Below, piece after piece: positions 6,116 to 15,001 of a DNA stretch of 16,894 bases (position 1 is its first letter; every line of letters begins with the position of its first letter). The translations under genes were made by a program, and so were the position numbers. A model generated the notes under the pieces. That model did no database searches. It was not told where the DNA came from and saw only the letters and a program-made list of their open reading frames with translations. The stretch is from assembly GCA_958413765.1 (NCBI GenBank), contig CATYVH010000041.1:1-16894 (forward strand). Direction: 5' to 3'. This DNA comes from an uncultured Collinsella sp. (GTDB taxonomy: Bacteria > Actinomycetota > Coriobacteriia > Coriobacteriales > Coriobacteriaceae).

Positions 6116-7038
6116 AGCTCCACCCGCATAATGCGCCGGATAACCACCAGGGCAACGGCGTTGAGGGCAAGACCCAGCACCACAGCGCCCGCGCCGGCAG
6201 GCGTCGCAAGACCGCGACGAAAATCTGCCGAAAGCAGCGCCAACACCGCGCACATGCCCGCCGGCATCGCCGCGACCATATGCGCAGACATGCGAGCCTG
6301 CGACGTCTTAACATCCAGGCGGCGCTTGAGCTCAATGCGCTCCCCCACCATGCTCGACGCCTCGGACAGTAAGTCGGCAAGCGGAGCGCCGGTGCGCTGA
6401 GACACCTTAAGCGCCAAGGTCACAAGCGAAAGACCGGGGGCGTCGATACGCACGAGCAAGTCATCGAGCGCGTCGGTCGCCGAGATGCCGCAATCGATCG
6501 CCGCCGCCACCCGCAAAAACTCGGTATGCACTGGCTCTTGCGCATGAGCGCCCACAAAGCGCATGCCCTGGGCCAGCGAATGTCCCGAGGCAAGCGACAT
6601 GGAAAGTGCGGTAAACGCCTCGGGCATTGCCTCTTCTGCATCGTGTTGCTCGCGCCGGCTCTCAAAGCCATCCCGAGCGGCACCAACGGCAAACGGAGCA
6701 ACAAGTCCCAAGGCAAATCCGAGGGGCGATAACGACACCATCGTTAGTAAAACGCAGCAGACACCGCTCGATAGCAGCAGAAACGCCAAACGTCCCGAAG
6801 CATCTTCGATCACGAGGCCAAGGCGATGCGCCGGAGCCAGCGATGCCCACGAACGGGCGATCTTTTTCAGCAGATCGTTTTCCACCAGCTCACGCGGCAG
6901 CTTCTCTGCCACCGTCTCGAGCGCCTGACGTGCCAGCTCCGCCGGCGGTACCTGCGGCACACGAGGTTCCGCCCCGCACGCCGTCGCGACAGAAAGCCCT
7001 GCCAAGCCCCCTACGACGAGGGGCACAGTGATCTCCAT
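6112..7038 (-). CDS. tadB: TadB-like pilus platform protein
   Basis: This 308-residue protein has an N-terminal hydrophobic segment (1-20), a soluble part, a central pair of membrane helices (84-101 and 105-121), a T2SS F domain (about 137-262) with the hallmark EAFTALSMSLASGHSLAQG and LKVSQRTGAPLADLL, and two C-terminal membrane helices (253-270 and 283-302). It is the partner of TadC in the inner-membrane platform. The start has an ideal AGGAGGT and lies within the 3' end of tadA (28-nt overlap). Confidence 0.9.
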   Translation of the reverse strand: MEITVPLVVGGLAGLSVATACGAEPRVPQVPPAELARQALETVAEKLPRELVENDLLKKIARSWASLAPAHRLGLVIEDASGRLAFLLLSSGVCCVLLTMVSLSPLGFALGLVAPFAVGAARDGFESRREQHDAEEAMPEAFTALSMSLASGHSLAQGMRFVGAHAQEPVHTEFLRVAAAIDCGISATDALDDLLVRIDAPGLSLVTLALKVSQRTGAPLADLLSEASSMVGERIELKRRLDVKTSQARMSAHMVAAMPAGMCAVLALLSADFRRGLATPAGAGAVVLGLALNAVALVVIRRIMRVEL

Positions 7039-8339
7039 TCGTCCACCTCCTCTTGTGTGAGCGTCCCCGACCGCAGGCCTTCTGCGATGAACGGCGGCTC
7101 GCGGTCAAGCGTCCAGGTGCGCTCGGCGGCATCGAACGTCACATAGCGCTCGAGCTCTACGCCGCCCGATGCGGCGCGTCGCACCCCCGAATACGAGGAG
7201 ACGAAGCGCCTGCCATCGGCGTGGCGCTCGGACATCACGATACCGTCGAGTGCCATGGCAATCTGCTCCTCGATGAGCTCGCTCGGCAGATCGATGCCAT
7301 AACGTGCAAGCAACGTCAGACGCACCACGGTCTCCTGTTCTGAACCCGCATGAAGCGTGGTGAGCGACCCGTCGTGGCCCGTGTTCATGGCCTGCAACAT
7401 GTCGCAGCACTCGGCACCGCGCACCTCGCCCACCACGATGCGGTCGGGGCGCATGCGCAGGGCATTAGTCACCAGGTCGCGGATCGTCACCGCGCCCTCG
7501 CCCTCAATTGAAGCCTCGCGCGCCTCTAGGCGCACCACGTGCGGATGATGCGCAAACTTGAGCTCGGCAGAGTCCTCGATCGTCACGATGCGCTCGCCGG
7601 TGGAAATCTCACATGACAACGCGTTGAGCAGGGTGGTCTTACCAGATCCCGTGCCTCCCGCAACCGCCAGGTCCTGTCGCAGCGACACCGCACACGACAG
7701 CAGCTGCGCATACCAAAGCGGCAGCGATCCCAACCCCACAAGCTCGTCCAGCGAGCAGATACGGTCCGAGAACTTTCGGATGGTGAGAATCGGTCCGTCA
7801 ATCGCCACAGGCGGAATCACCGCGTTGACGCGATAGCCCGTTTTGAGGCGGGCGTTGACGATGGGGCTGCGCTCGTCGATACGGCGGCCAAGTGGCGAGA
7901 TAATGCGGTCGATAAGCACACGGATCTGCTCATCATCCTCAAACGCATGCTCGATGGGGTACAAGACGCCGCCGCGTTCAAAGAAAGCCGAGCGGCAGCC
8001 GTTGATCATGATCTCGGTAACGGTGTCGTCCTCGATGAGCGGCTGCAACGGCCCCAAGCCCACCACGTCATCCAAAATCTCGTCGATGATGGTCTCGCGC
8101 TCGGGCGTCGCGAGATCGGTCGGCTCCTCAACATTGAGCGCCGCCTCCACCGCAGGACGCAATTCCGAGCGGGCAAGTGCCGGGTCGATATAGGCGCTGA
8201 TACGCGCCACTTCGTCGTAACCCATGCGGTCCATCACGGCGCGCTTGGTGCGTCGTTTCACGGCGCGGCGACGCCCCACATCTACAGGCGCTGCCGCCGC
8301 CGCAGCGCCGGCAGCCTTAATCCTCGTTTGCAGGCTCAT
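7011..8339 (-). CDS. tadA: TadA/CpaF secretion ATPase
   Basis: This 442-residue protein is a full-length member of the type II/IV secretion ATPase family. After a basic, Ala-rich N terminus it shows the N-terminal domain (about 80-190, including GLGPLQPLIEDDTVTEIMIN), Walker A GGTGSGKTT (228-236), the Asp box IVTIEDSAEL (251-260), Walker B RIVVGEVRG (300-308, Glu305) and the His box GHDGSLTTLHA (321-331). All catalytic elements are intact. It hydrolyses ATP as a hexamer to drive pilin polymerisation. ATG 8339 overlaps the tadZ stop as ATGA and has GAGGGTGAT upstream. Confidence 0.96.
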   Translation of the reverse strand: MSLQTRIKAAGAAAAAAPVDVGRRRAVKRRTKRAVMDRMGYDEVARISAYIDPALARSELRPAVEAALNVEEPTDLATPERETIIDEILDDVVGLGPLQPLIEDDTVTEIMINGCRSAFFERGGVLYPIEHAFEDDEQIRVLIDRIISPLGRRIDERSPIVNARLKTGYRVNAVIPPVAIDGPILTIRKFSDRICSLDELVGLGSLPLWYAQLLSCAVSLRQDLAVAGGTGSGKTTLLNALSCEISTGERIVTIEDSAELKFAHHPHVVRLEAREASIEGEGAVTIRDLVTNALRMRPDRIVVGEVRGAECCDMLQAMNTGHDGSLTTLHAGSEQETVVRLTLLARYGIDLPSELIEEQIAMALDGIVMSERHADGRRFVSSYSGVRRAASGGVELERYVTFDAAERTWTLDREPPFIAEGLRSGTLTQEEVDEWRSLCPSS

Positions 8340-9985
8340 CGCTGATCACCCTCGCGCGACCAGGGAAGGCGGATACGCGGGCGTTCGGTGCGCGTTGCAC
8401 GGTCGGCGACCATATCGCTCCAAGGGCCGACGGCGCACCCCAGTTCCACGAGCATCTCGCGCGTGGCCTCGCGCACGCTAGTCGCAAAAGCGCTGGTCTG
8501 CCCCACTGCCTCGTCAGCGCGCCCAAACGCCATGAGCGCGGCGAGATCCTGCCCGCCATCGGCGATACGAATCTTGGAGCTTAACGCACAGGCAATCTCA
8601 AAGCGCATGGCGACGTCCTCGTCTGCCCCGCGCGCACCGAACCGGTTGAACACGGCGCTCATGCGCGTGCGCGGCACACCTACTCGACCTGCCAGTTCAA
8701 TGACGCGCGATGCCGATGCCGCGGACGACACCGCCGCATCGCCAACGACCAGGCAACGGTCGCTCGCCGCCACCGCAGCCGCCACGGCGTCGCCCCAAAA
8801 GACCGAGGTATCGATAAAGACCACGTCGGATTCGCGACGCAGAACATCAAGCAGTAGCTCCACCGGACGTGCCATGAGCTCGGCTTGCTCGGGCACCGCG
8901 ACGGGACCCCAGAGCGTAACGCCCGGCGCCACGCGCATCGAAGCGGCTACGATATCCGGCTCGGTGAGCATGCCCGCCGCCGACGGCTCGATAAGTGCCG
9001 CCATATCGCGCGGAGCATCGACGCCTAACAAGTCGTAAAGGTTTCCAAACATCAGGTCCAGGTCGAGCACGGCGGCACGCAAGCCCAACAGCGACGATGT
9101 GTGTGCCATGGTGGCAACGATCGTCGACTTGCCGCAACCGCCCGAACCCGAAATAGCGCAGATGACTGGAGCTCGATGCGGCGGAGCGGTAGCGTCTGCC
9201 GGCGGCATCGGAGGCGGCGGGGCGGGCGTCGGTGACAGCGTCCCCGTCTCCCCCGCCGCAACCACGTGCTGCGTCCAAGCCGGCATGGCTGCTTGTTCGG
9301 TCTGCGAGGCAGGCTCGTTCTGCGCAATCTGCTCATGCTGCATCAGCGACAACTCGCCGCACCCGGCAAGGCCCTCAACTTCGTCGAGTTCATCCGCCAG
9401 ATTCACGCCGTGCACGTATCCCATATCTACTGCCGGGGAGTCGCCAGCATGCTGCGCCGGCCCTCCAGCGTCATCGTATACAAGGGGGTTCCGGGGGCGC
9501 CGACCATGCTCGGCTTCCGCTTTTCCATAATCATCAACACGCGGGCCTCTTGTAGCGCGAGGCGCCCCGGGTTCCCTATCAACAAAAGCATCGGGCTCAA
9601 TCGTCATGCGCCGATCGGAATCAACCGCTCCCTCGCCCGCGCGCCCGTTGCCGCATATACTGTGTGCAGCGATGACCTCGGTCGCCCCCGCGCGAAACAG
9701 CCCCTCGATATCCGACGGATCGAGCGCTTCTATCAACACGACCACGCGACTCACGCGGCCTTCGGCCGTCAGGCGCGCAACAGTCTTGCGCACATCTTCG
9801 GTATCAAACAGAGACGCCGCGATGATGGCAGCCCCGCGGCGCGACGGAAACGCCCGCGCCATGGAAACCAGCCCGTCCAGGTCACCCACGCGAAGCACCT
9901 GTGCACCCGCATCACGGCCCTCGACTTCCCGCTGCAACAGCCCGTAATCGCCGCACGCGCAGCACGCAAGCCAGATCGCCTTCAT
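8336..9985 (-). CDS. tadZ: TadZ/CpaE-like MinD-family ATPase
   Basis: The protein has 549 residues. The N-terminal domain (about 1-112) is receiver-like. A long low-complexity linker (about 113-270, ending in a Pro-rich run) leads to a ParA/MinD-type ATPase domain (about 273-520). Its deviant Walker A reads SGSGGCGKST (279-288): the signature Lys of KGGxGKT is replaced by Ser while the catalytic GKS is kept. The A' segment VLDLDLMFGN and the VVFIDTS strand are present. TadZ/CpaE proteins place the pilus machine at the cell pole. ATG 9985 shares its first base with the cpaB stop; an adjacent GTG (9988) is an equal alternative. GGAGG lies upstream. Confidence 0.88.
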   Translation of the reverse strand: MKAIWLACCACGDYGLLQREVEGRDAGAQVLRVGDLDGLVSMARAFPSRRGAAIIAASLFDTEDVRKTVARLTAEGRVSRVVVLIEALDPSDIEGLFRAGATEVIAAHSICGNGRAGEGAVDSDRRMTIEPDAFVDREPGAPRATRGPRVDDYGKAEAEHGRRPRNPLVYDDAGGPAQHAGDSPAVDMGYVHGVNLADELDEVEGLAGCGELSLMQHEQIAQNEPASQTEQAAMPAWTQHVVAAGETGTLSPTPAPPPPMPPADATAPPHRAPVICAISGSGGCGKSTIVATMAHTSSLLGLRAAVLDLDLMFGNLYDLLGVDAPRDMAALIEPSAAGMLTEPDIVAASMRVAPGVTLWGPVAVPEQAELMARPVELLLDVLRRESDVVFIDTSVFWGDAVAAAVAASDRCLVVGDAAVSSAASASRVIELAGRVGVPRTRMSAVFNRFGARGADEDVAMRFEIACALSSKIRIADGGQDLAALMAFGRADEAVGQTSAFATSVREATREMLVELGCAVGPWSDMVADRATRTERPRIRLPWSREGDQR

Positions 9986-10644
9986 CACTCGTCGCCTCCG
10001 CTCTTTTTGCCGCGCGCCGTGGCGGGAATCGTCAAGCTGACCGTTCCCTTGCCCGAGGCTCCCAGCAGTTCCTTGACGTCTTCGGGGTCAGCCGCCAGCG
10101 TCACCCATTCGATCTTGCCCTCGCGCGTGGCACCGGAATCCTCACTGGTATCGATCACGTGCGCGCCGCACAGCCGATCGGTCACGCCGTCCTTTTGCAC
10201 GTACACGTCCACGTAGCTGCCCACGCCCGTGGCACCGCCGACCGAGTGCTCGGCATCGACCGCCACCGAAACGGCAACCTTGCCCTTAGGCACCTCGAGC
10301 TTGCGGCTCTCGGCCTTGGTGTAGACATTGCAGATCACGGCGTTTTTGGGAATACGCGAAGTCGTCACGTCGCCGCGCACCTGGCGCAGCTCGGTCGCCG
10401 CGTCACGCGGCAGCAGACTCGTCAGCCATTCCTGGGTTATGACATTGGTCTCATCGAGGGTCTCGCCCACATCGATATCGCGCGCCGCGACGCATACCTC
10501 GACGCGATCGCCACCGTACTTGGCCAAGGTCTCAGCCTGGACCTGTTCGGCTTGCGAGCGGATCGACGAGCCGTAAACCATGCAAAGCAGAGCAGCGAGC
10601 ACGCCCGCGACCAGACTGATGGCGATGCGCTTGCTCTTGTTCAC
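9985..10644 (-). CDS. cpaB: CpaB/RcpC pilus assembly protein
   Basis: This 219-residue protein has an N-terminal signal-anchor helix (about 7-25), then the SAF domain (about 48-108, VEVCVAARDIDVGETLDETN followed by SRIPKNAVI) and a C-terminal domain (about 120-205) with a GSYVDVYV strand, all typical of CpaB. It acts on the outer face of the cytoplasmic membrane. GTG 10644 was chosen because AGAGGAG lies 5 nt upstream of it; the upstream ATG at 10659 has no ribosome site. As the first gene of the operon it is preceded by a candidate promoter at 10719-10752. No RcpA-type secretin follows, as expected for a Gram-positive. Confidence 0.88.
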   Translation of the reverse strand: MNKSKRIAISLVAGVLAALLCMVYGSSIRSQAEQVQAETLAKYGGDRVEVCVAARDIDVGETLDETNVITQEWLTSLLPRDAATELRQVRGDVTTSRIPKNAVICNVYTKAESRKLEVPKGKVAVSVAVDAEHSVGGATGVGSYVDVYVQKDGVTDRLCGAHVIDTSEDSGATREGKIEWVTLAADPEDVKELLGASGKGTVSLTIPATARGKKSGGDE

Positions 10645-10718
10645 GGCCGCTCCTCTCATGGCAGTGCCGGGCGAATGCCCGTACCACCATTGTCTGGGCG
10701 GTCAGAGTGCAAAGCGGC

Positions 10719-10752
10719 ACAATCGCGATCTTGGTTTTCGATGTCAAACCAA
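10719..10752 (-). promoter_or_regulatory. Candidate promoter and operator-like dyad of the tad operon
   Basis: On the minus strand a perfect TTGACA (10747-10742) lies 17 bp from GATTGT (10724-10719), a poor -10 box. The -35 is embedded in a perfect dyad: TTGGTTT (10752-10746) and AAACCAA (10737-10731) around an 8-bp centre. Just upstream, TGGTCAG occurs twice 11 bp apart (10773-10767 and 10762-10756), one helical turn. A weak -10 with upstream repeats on one face suggests an activated or repressed promoter. The cpaB start lies about 68 nt downstream of the predicted start site. Confidence 0.45.
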
Positions 10753-10844
10753 TCGCTGACCAAAAACTGACCAGCCCGTCAAGCTCGTGGCAAGGTTTTG
10801 GTTAGCACGTCAGCAAACTGCATGTTTCGAGGCTTTTCCACAGC

Positions 10845-10878
10845 AAAAAAGCCGTCTCCCGAACAGTTGGGAGACGGC
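10845..10878 (-). terminator. Intrinsic terminator of rsgA
   Basis: On the minus strand GCCGTCTCCC (10878-10869) pairs perfectly with GGGAGACGGC (10860-10851) over an 8-nt loop, followed by TTTTTT (10850-10845). It lies 19 nt past the rsgA stop and separates rsgA from the tad operon. Confidence 0.93.
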
Positions 10879-10896
10879 TGTCATAGGAAAAATCAA

Positions 10897-12081
10897 TTAC
10901 AGATGGACATCGGGATCGAGCATTTGAGCACTCACGCGCATGGATGACGCCAGGTTTTGGAACGTTTCCAGACGCAGGCTGTCAATCTGCCCGGCGTCCT
11001 CGGCCTCGCGAACGGCGCAACCCGGCTCATGGGTGTGCGTGCAATCGCCAAACCGGCACGCGCGCGATGCCTCGACAATCTCGGGGAAGGCGCGCGCCAG
11101 ACCCCGCTCGTGACCCACGAGCGGCAAACTGCGCAGACCCGGGGCATCGGCGATCACGCCGGCGTCGCCCGGCAGCGCCACCATCACGCGCGCGACGGTA
11201 GTGTGACGACCCTGGTCGTCGCGTTCGCGCACACCGCCGGTCGCCAACGTATCGTGGCCCAGCAGTGCATTGAGCAGCGTCGACTTGCCGGCACCCGACT
11301 CGCCCAGAATCATGGCGCAGCTCCCGGCAGGCACGCAGGCACGGACCTCGTCCAGGCCGCGGCCCTCGGCAGAGGACGTCACGATCACGCGCACGTTCGG
11401 ACCCACCAGGCGGCGCACGCGGTCCAGATCGCGCTCGAGCTCCCCGGCATCGCAGCGGTCAGCCTTGGTGAGCACCACCACCGGCTCGGCATCGCAGTCG
11501 AGCGCCAACACCAGCGAGCGCGCCACACGGTCGAGCAGCACCTCGCCGGCACCGAGCGCCTGCACGATTAGCACGCTATCCACGTTGGAGCAGAGCACCT
11601 GGCGCTCTCCGCGGGCACGGCCGCGCCAACGCTCAAAGCTCGTACGGCGCGGCAGTACGCATTCAATCACGCCCATATCGTGCCCGGGAGCGCGGCGCAC
11701 CGCCACACGATCGCCCACGGCAGGCAGCAGGACCTCGTCCCCACCGCGCGACTTGGCAAATCCCACGGCATGCTCGGCGCGGAAGGTATCGTCGGCAGTC
11801 GCCACCAGCGGAAACCCACGATCCAAGCGCACCACGGCGCCAAGCTGCATCTGCTCGGGCTCCTCGGCATGCGCGCAGAAATCATCAAAGGCAGCCTGCT
11901 GGGCTTCATCGACCGGCAGGTCATCAAACGCCGGAACGTCCCGCAGCGCGTCAAGCCCCGGTACACTCGCCAGCAACTCCTCAGCAGATGCGGGAGCCTC
12001 GGTCGCGAGCTTCCGACGACGATCACGCTTAGCCCGCGCCCCCGTCGTCTTTTTCTTCGCTTTAGCCTTAGCCTTGCCCAC
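10897..12081 (-). CDS. rsgA: Ribosome small subunit-dependent GTPase A
   Basis: This 394-residue protein is a circularly permuted GTPase with the G motifs in RsgA order: G4 TKAD (205-208), then G1 GESGAGKST (260-268), G2 RHTT (292-295) and G3 DAPG (312-315). An OB-type domain (about 78-145) precedes the GTPase, and a C-terminal zinc finger C342-x4-C347-x-H349-x5-C355 follows. RsgA binds the 30S subunit near the end of its maturation and hydrolyses GTP to leave. The Lys/Ala-rich N terminus (KAKAKAKKK) and acidic segment (40-78) form an extension longer than in E. coli. GTG 12081 has GGGAGG 5 nt upstream; the region before it has no ribosome site. It is a single gene with its own terminator. 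Confidence 0.95.
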   Translation of the reverse strand: MGKAKAKAKKKTTGARAKRDRRRKLATEAPASAEELLASVPGLDALRDVPAFDDLPVDEAQQAAFDDFCAHAEEPEQMQLGAVVRLDRGFPLVATADDTFRAEHAVGFAKSRGGDEVLLPAVGDRVAVRRAPGHDMGVIECVLPRRTSFERWRGRARGERQVLCSNVDSVLIVQALGAGEVLLDRVARSLVLALDCDAEPVVVLTKADRCDAGELERDLDRVRRLVGPNVRVIVTSSAEGRGLDEVRACVPAGSCAMILGESGAGKSTLLNALLGHDTLATGGVRERDDQGRHTTVARVMVALPGDAGVIADAPGLRSLPLVGHERGLARAFPEIVEASRACRFGDCTHTHEPGCAVREAEDAGQIDSLRLETFQNLASSMRVSAQMLDPDVHL

Positions 12082-12129
12082 AAGCGCCTCCCAGCACCAC
12101 AAATCACAACTGAGCAGGTATTTTCCCAC

Positions 12130-12165
12130 AAAAAAGAGTCGGTCGAGCAAATGCTCGACCGACTC
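12130..12165 (-). terminator. Intrinsic terminator downstream of the P-type ATPase
   Basis: A perfect 14-bp inverted repeat (12136-12149 and 12152-12165, GAGTCGGTCGAGCA and its complement) with a 2-nt centre is followed on the minus strand by TTTTTT (12135-12130). It lies about 145 nt past the ATPase stop, so the ATPase mRNA keeps a structured 3' end, and it insulates rsgA. Confidence 0.9.
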
Positions 12166-12201
12166 ACACACTTTCCCTCAGCCAATGGTCCCGAGAGGTT
12201 A

Positions 12202-12300
12202 TCCGAAGGCCCGCCCGCCGGGAGTGTTTTCTTCTGAGCGATCCCGCAGCGCGAAGCGCGAGGACCAGCGAAGAAGAAAACACGCAGGGGCGGGCCCGGA
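12202..12300. repeat. Long imperfect inverted repeat in the ATPase 3' untranslated region
   Basis: Nested arms pair over 99 bp: TCCG/CGGA (12202-12205 and 12297-12300), GGCCCGCCC/GGGCGGGCC (12208-12216 and 12288-12296), then GTGTTTTCTTCT with its complement AGAAGAAAACAC further in, and a small GCGC-GAA-GCGC hairpin near the centre. AGGTTA flanks it as a 6-bp direct repeat (12196-12201 and 12302-12307). No T tract follows, so it is not itself a classical terminator. It may be a mobile repeat of MITE or REP type, or an mRNA-stabilising fold. Confidence 0.75.
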
Positions 12301-12309
12301 CAGGTTAAC

Positions 12310-14991
12310 TTACTCCTTCTCCACCGCGCGCATGATCGCCTTGTAGATCTCCATCAGCGGGATGATCAGGAAGGCCAGGCCCAGCGCGGCAAGAACACCC
12401 TTGAGCTCAAGCGTCACGGGGCCAAAGAACATCTCGGCAAGCGTCGGCTGCACGGTTACGATCACCGTCAGCACCAGCGCCAGCGCGGCGGAAGCCCACA
12501 GCCACTTGTTCTGCTTCTTCATGGTGAACAGCGACGCACGACGGCTGCGCATATTGAAGCAGTGGAAAATCTCGACCATGTTGAGCGTGATGAACGCCAT
12601 CATCACGCCTTCCTCGTCGGCATTGCCGGCGATCATATCGGCGATGTGGATGTAGCCCATGTCAAAGTACACGCCCACAAAGAAGCTCGCCAGCACCAGC
12701 ACGGTGATGATTAGGCCCTGGACCACGCAGTCCAGACCCATATGTCCGGCAAAGACGCCGTCCTTGGCGTTGCGCGGCTTGCGCTTCATGATGTCGCCCT
12801 CGGCATCCTCCATGCCAAGCGCGAGCGCGGGGAAGCAGTCGGTGACCAGGTTCACCCACAGCAGCTGCACCGGCTGGAAGATGGTAAAGCCGATGAGCGT
12901 GGCGATAAACACCGAGAACACCTCGGCAAGGTTGGCCGAAAGCAGGAACTGGATGACCTTGCGGATGTTGTCATAGATGCGACGGCCCTCTTCGCAGGCA
13001 CCGATGATGGTGGCGAAGTTGTCGTCGGCAAGCACCATGTCGGCAACGTTCTTGGTGACGTCGGTACCGGTGATGCCCATGCCCACGCCGATGTCGGCGC
13101 GCTTGATGGACGGGGCGTCGTTGACGCCGTCGCCCGTCATGGCCACGATCTGATCGCGCGACTTCCAGGCCTCGACGATGCGGGTCTTGTGCTCGGGCTG
13201 GACGCGGGCGTACACGCCGTAGTCCTCGATGTGCGCGTCGAGCTCCTCGTCGCTCATGCGATCGAGGTCGGCACCGGTGATGGCATGGCTGCGATCGGTG
13301 ACGATTCCCAGCTGCTTGGCAATGGCCACGGCGGTGTCGATATGGTCACCCGTGATCATGACGGTGCGGATACCGGCGTCGTGGGCCTCGCGGATGGCGT
13401 CGGCGACCTCGGGGCGGACAGGGTCAATCATGCCGGACAGGCCGCAGAAGACCAGGTCGTGCTCGAGCGCAGCGGGGCTGCAGTCGCTCGGGACCTCGGT
13501 GTAAGTGCGGCTTGCCAGCGCCAGCACGCGCAGAGCCTCGTCGGCCATGGCCTTATTGGCGGCCACGAGCTCGGCGCGGCGCTCCTCGGTCAGGGGGACG
13601 ACCTTATCGCCCTCGTAGATGTGGGTGCACAGGCCGATCACCACGTCAGGCGCGCCCTTGGTGTACTGCTCGTACTCGCCGTCCAGGGTCTCGACGACCA
13701 CGGACATCATCTTGCGCCCCGAGTCAAACGGGGCCTCGCCCACGCGCGGATGCTCGGCAGTCAGGCCGGTGAGGCCTGCCTTGCCGGCGTCGTTGACAAG
13801 CGCACACTCAGTCGGCTCGCCCACGGCCTCGCCCAGCTCCTCGTCCCACTGGGCATCGGAGCACAGGGCCATACCGGCCAGGAACTTCTCCTTGGGCGCG
13901 GCGAGCTCGTGCTTGACGACGGTCATCTTATTCTGGGTAAGGGTGCCGGTCTTGTCGGAGCAGATAGTCTGCGTGCAGCCGAGGGTCTCGACGGCAGAGA
14001 GCTTGCGGATAATCGCCTGGCGCTTGGCCATCTTGGTCACGCCGAGCGAAAGCACGATGGTCACGACGGCGACCAGGCCCTCGGGAATGGCGGCGACGGC
14101 GAGCGAGACCGCGACCATAAAGGTGTCGAGCAAGGCGGTCGGATCGGTAAGGACGTTGCCCACGCCGTGGCGGAGGATGTCAACGCCAAAGATCACGACG
14201 CAGATGACGATCACCATAATGGTGAGGATGCGGCTGAGCTCGGCGAGCTTCACCTGCAGCGGCGTGAGCTCTTCCTTGGCCTCGGCCAGGGCGCCGGCGA
14301 TCTTGCCCATCTCGGTATCCATGCCGGTGCCGACCACGACGGCGCGACCACGGCCGTACACGACGGTGGAGCCCATGTAGCACATGTTCTTGCGGTCGCC
14401 GAGCGGCACGTCATCGGTGCCCGCAGCAAGCTCGATCACGTTGGCGTGCTTCTCTACGGGCACAGACTCGCCGGTGAGTGCGGCCTCTTCGATCTTCATC
14501 GTGGCGCTCTCGAGCACGCGGCAGTCAGCCGGGACGGAGTCGCCCGCCTCGAGCATGATCACGTCGCCGGGCACGAGCTCGGCGCTCGGCAGGTGCACGA
14601 GCTTGCCGTCGCGCAGCACCTTGGACTGCGCCGCGCTCATCTCCTGCAGGGCCTCGAGGGCCTCCTCGCTCTTGGCTTCCTGGACCACGCCCAGCACCGA
14701 GTTGACGATAACGACGAACATGATGATGGCGACATCGGCAAAGTCGGGCTCGCCCTTGACCATGCCCGTGAGGGCGCTGATGACGGCGGCAACGATCAGC
14801 ATGATGACCATGGGGTCGGCCATCTGCTCAAAGAAACGCTTCCACAGCGGCGTCTTCTCGGCTTCCTCGAGCTTGTTAGGGCCTGTCTTGGCGAGGCGCG
14901 ACGACGCCTCGTCGTTGCTCAGGCCGAGGTTCTCATCGACGCCTTGGTCGCTGAGCACCTCCGCCGCGGCGGACAGGTATTCCTTTTGCAT
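12310..14991 (-). CDS. P-type ATPase, SERCA-like calcium pump (predicted)
   Basis: This 893-residue protein is a complete P2-type ATPase. It has the actuator motif TGES (173-176), the M4 ion site PEGL (303-306), phosphorylation site CSDKTGTLT with Asp346, KGAPD (445-449), TGD (547-549) and the hinge GDGVNDAP (620-627). The SERCA Ca2+ ligand positions look conserved: Glu304 in M4, Asn687 and Glu690 in M5, Asn714, Thr717 and Asp718 in M6, and a Glu807 in M8. About ten membrane helices are expected. It probably exports Ca2+ from the cytoplasm, though Mn2+ or related ions cannot be excluded from sequence. ATG 14991 follows AGGAGGGG at 7-nt spacing, and that ribosome site lies inside a hairpin. 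Confidence 0.93.
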   Translation of the reverse strand: MQKEYLSAAAEVLSDQGVDENLGLSNDEASSRLAKTGPNKLEEAEKTPLWKRFFEQMADPMVIMLIVAAVISALTGMVKGEPDFADVAIIMFVVIVNSVLGVVQEAKSEEALEALQEMSAAQSKVLRDGKLVHLPSAELVPGDVIMLEAGDSVPADCRVLESATMKIEEAALTGESVPVEKHANVIELAAGTDDVPLGDRKNMCYMGSTVVYGRGRAVVVGTGMDTEMGKIAGALAEAKEELTPLQVKLAELSRILTIMVIVICVVIFGVDILRHGVGNVLTDPTALLDTFMVAVSLAVAAIPEGLVAVVTIVLSLGVTKMAKRQAIIRKLSAVETLGCTQTICSDKTGTLTQNKMTVVKHELAAPKEKFLAGMALCSDAQWDEELGEAVGEPTECALVNDAGKAGLTGLTAEHPRVGEAPFDSGRKMMSVVVETLDGEYEQYTKGAPDVVIGLCTHIYEGDKVVPLTEERRAELVAANKAMADEALRVLALASRTYTEVPSDCSPAALEHDLVFCGLSGMIDPVRPEVADAIREAHDAGIRTVMITGDHIDTAVAIAKQLGIVTDRSHAITGADLDRMSDEELDAHIEDYGVYARVQPEHKTRIVEAWKSRDQIVAMTGDGVNDAPSIKRADIGVGMGITGTDVTKNVADMVLADDNFATIIGACEEGRRIYDNIRKVIQFLLSANLAEVFSVFIATLIGFTIFQPVQLLWVNLVTDCFPALALGMEDAEGDIMKRKPRNAKDGVFAGHMGLDCVVQGLIITVLVLASFFVGVYFDMGYIHIADMIAGNADEEGVMMAFITLNMVEIFHCFNMRSRRASLFTMKKQNKWLWASAALALVLTVIVTVQPTLAEMFFGPVTLELKGVLAALGLAFLIIPLMEIYKAIMRAVEKE

Positions 14992-15001
14992 ATAGAGTCC
15001 C

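Noticed and set aside
9266..10216. 316-codon plus-strand frame over tadZ and cpaB
   Set aside because: It covers the low-complexity linker of tadZ and has no domain pattern or credible ribosome site; the minus-strand genes explain the sequence.
10833..10843. DnaA-box-like TTTTCCACA
   Set aside because: It is a single near-match with no cluster of boxes and no dnaA or dnaN nearby, so it is not evidence of an origin.
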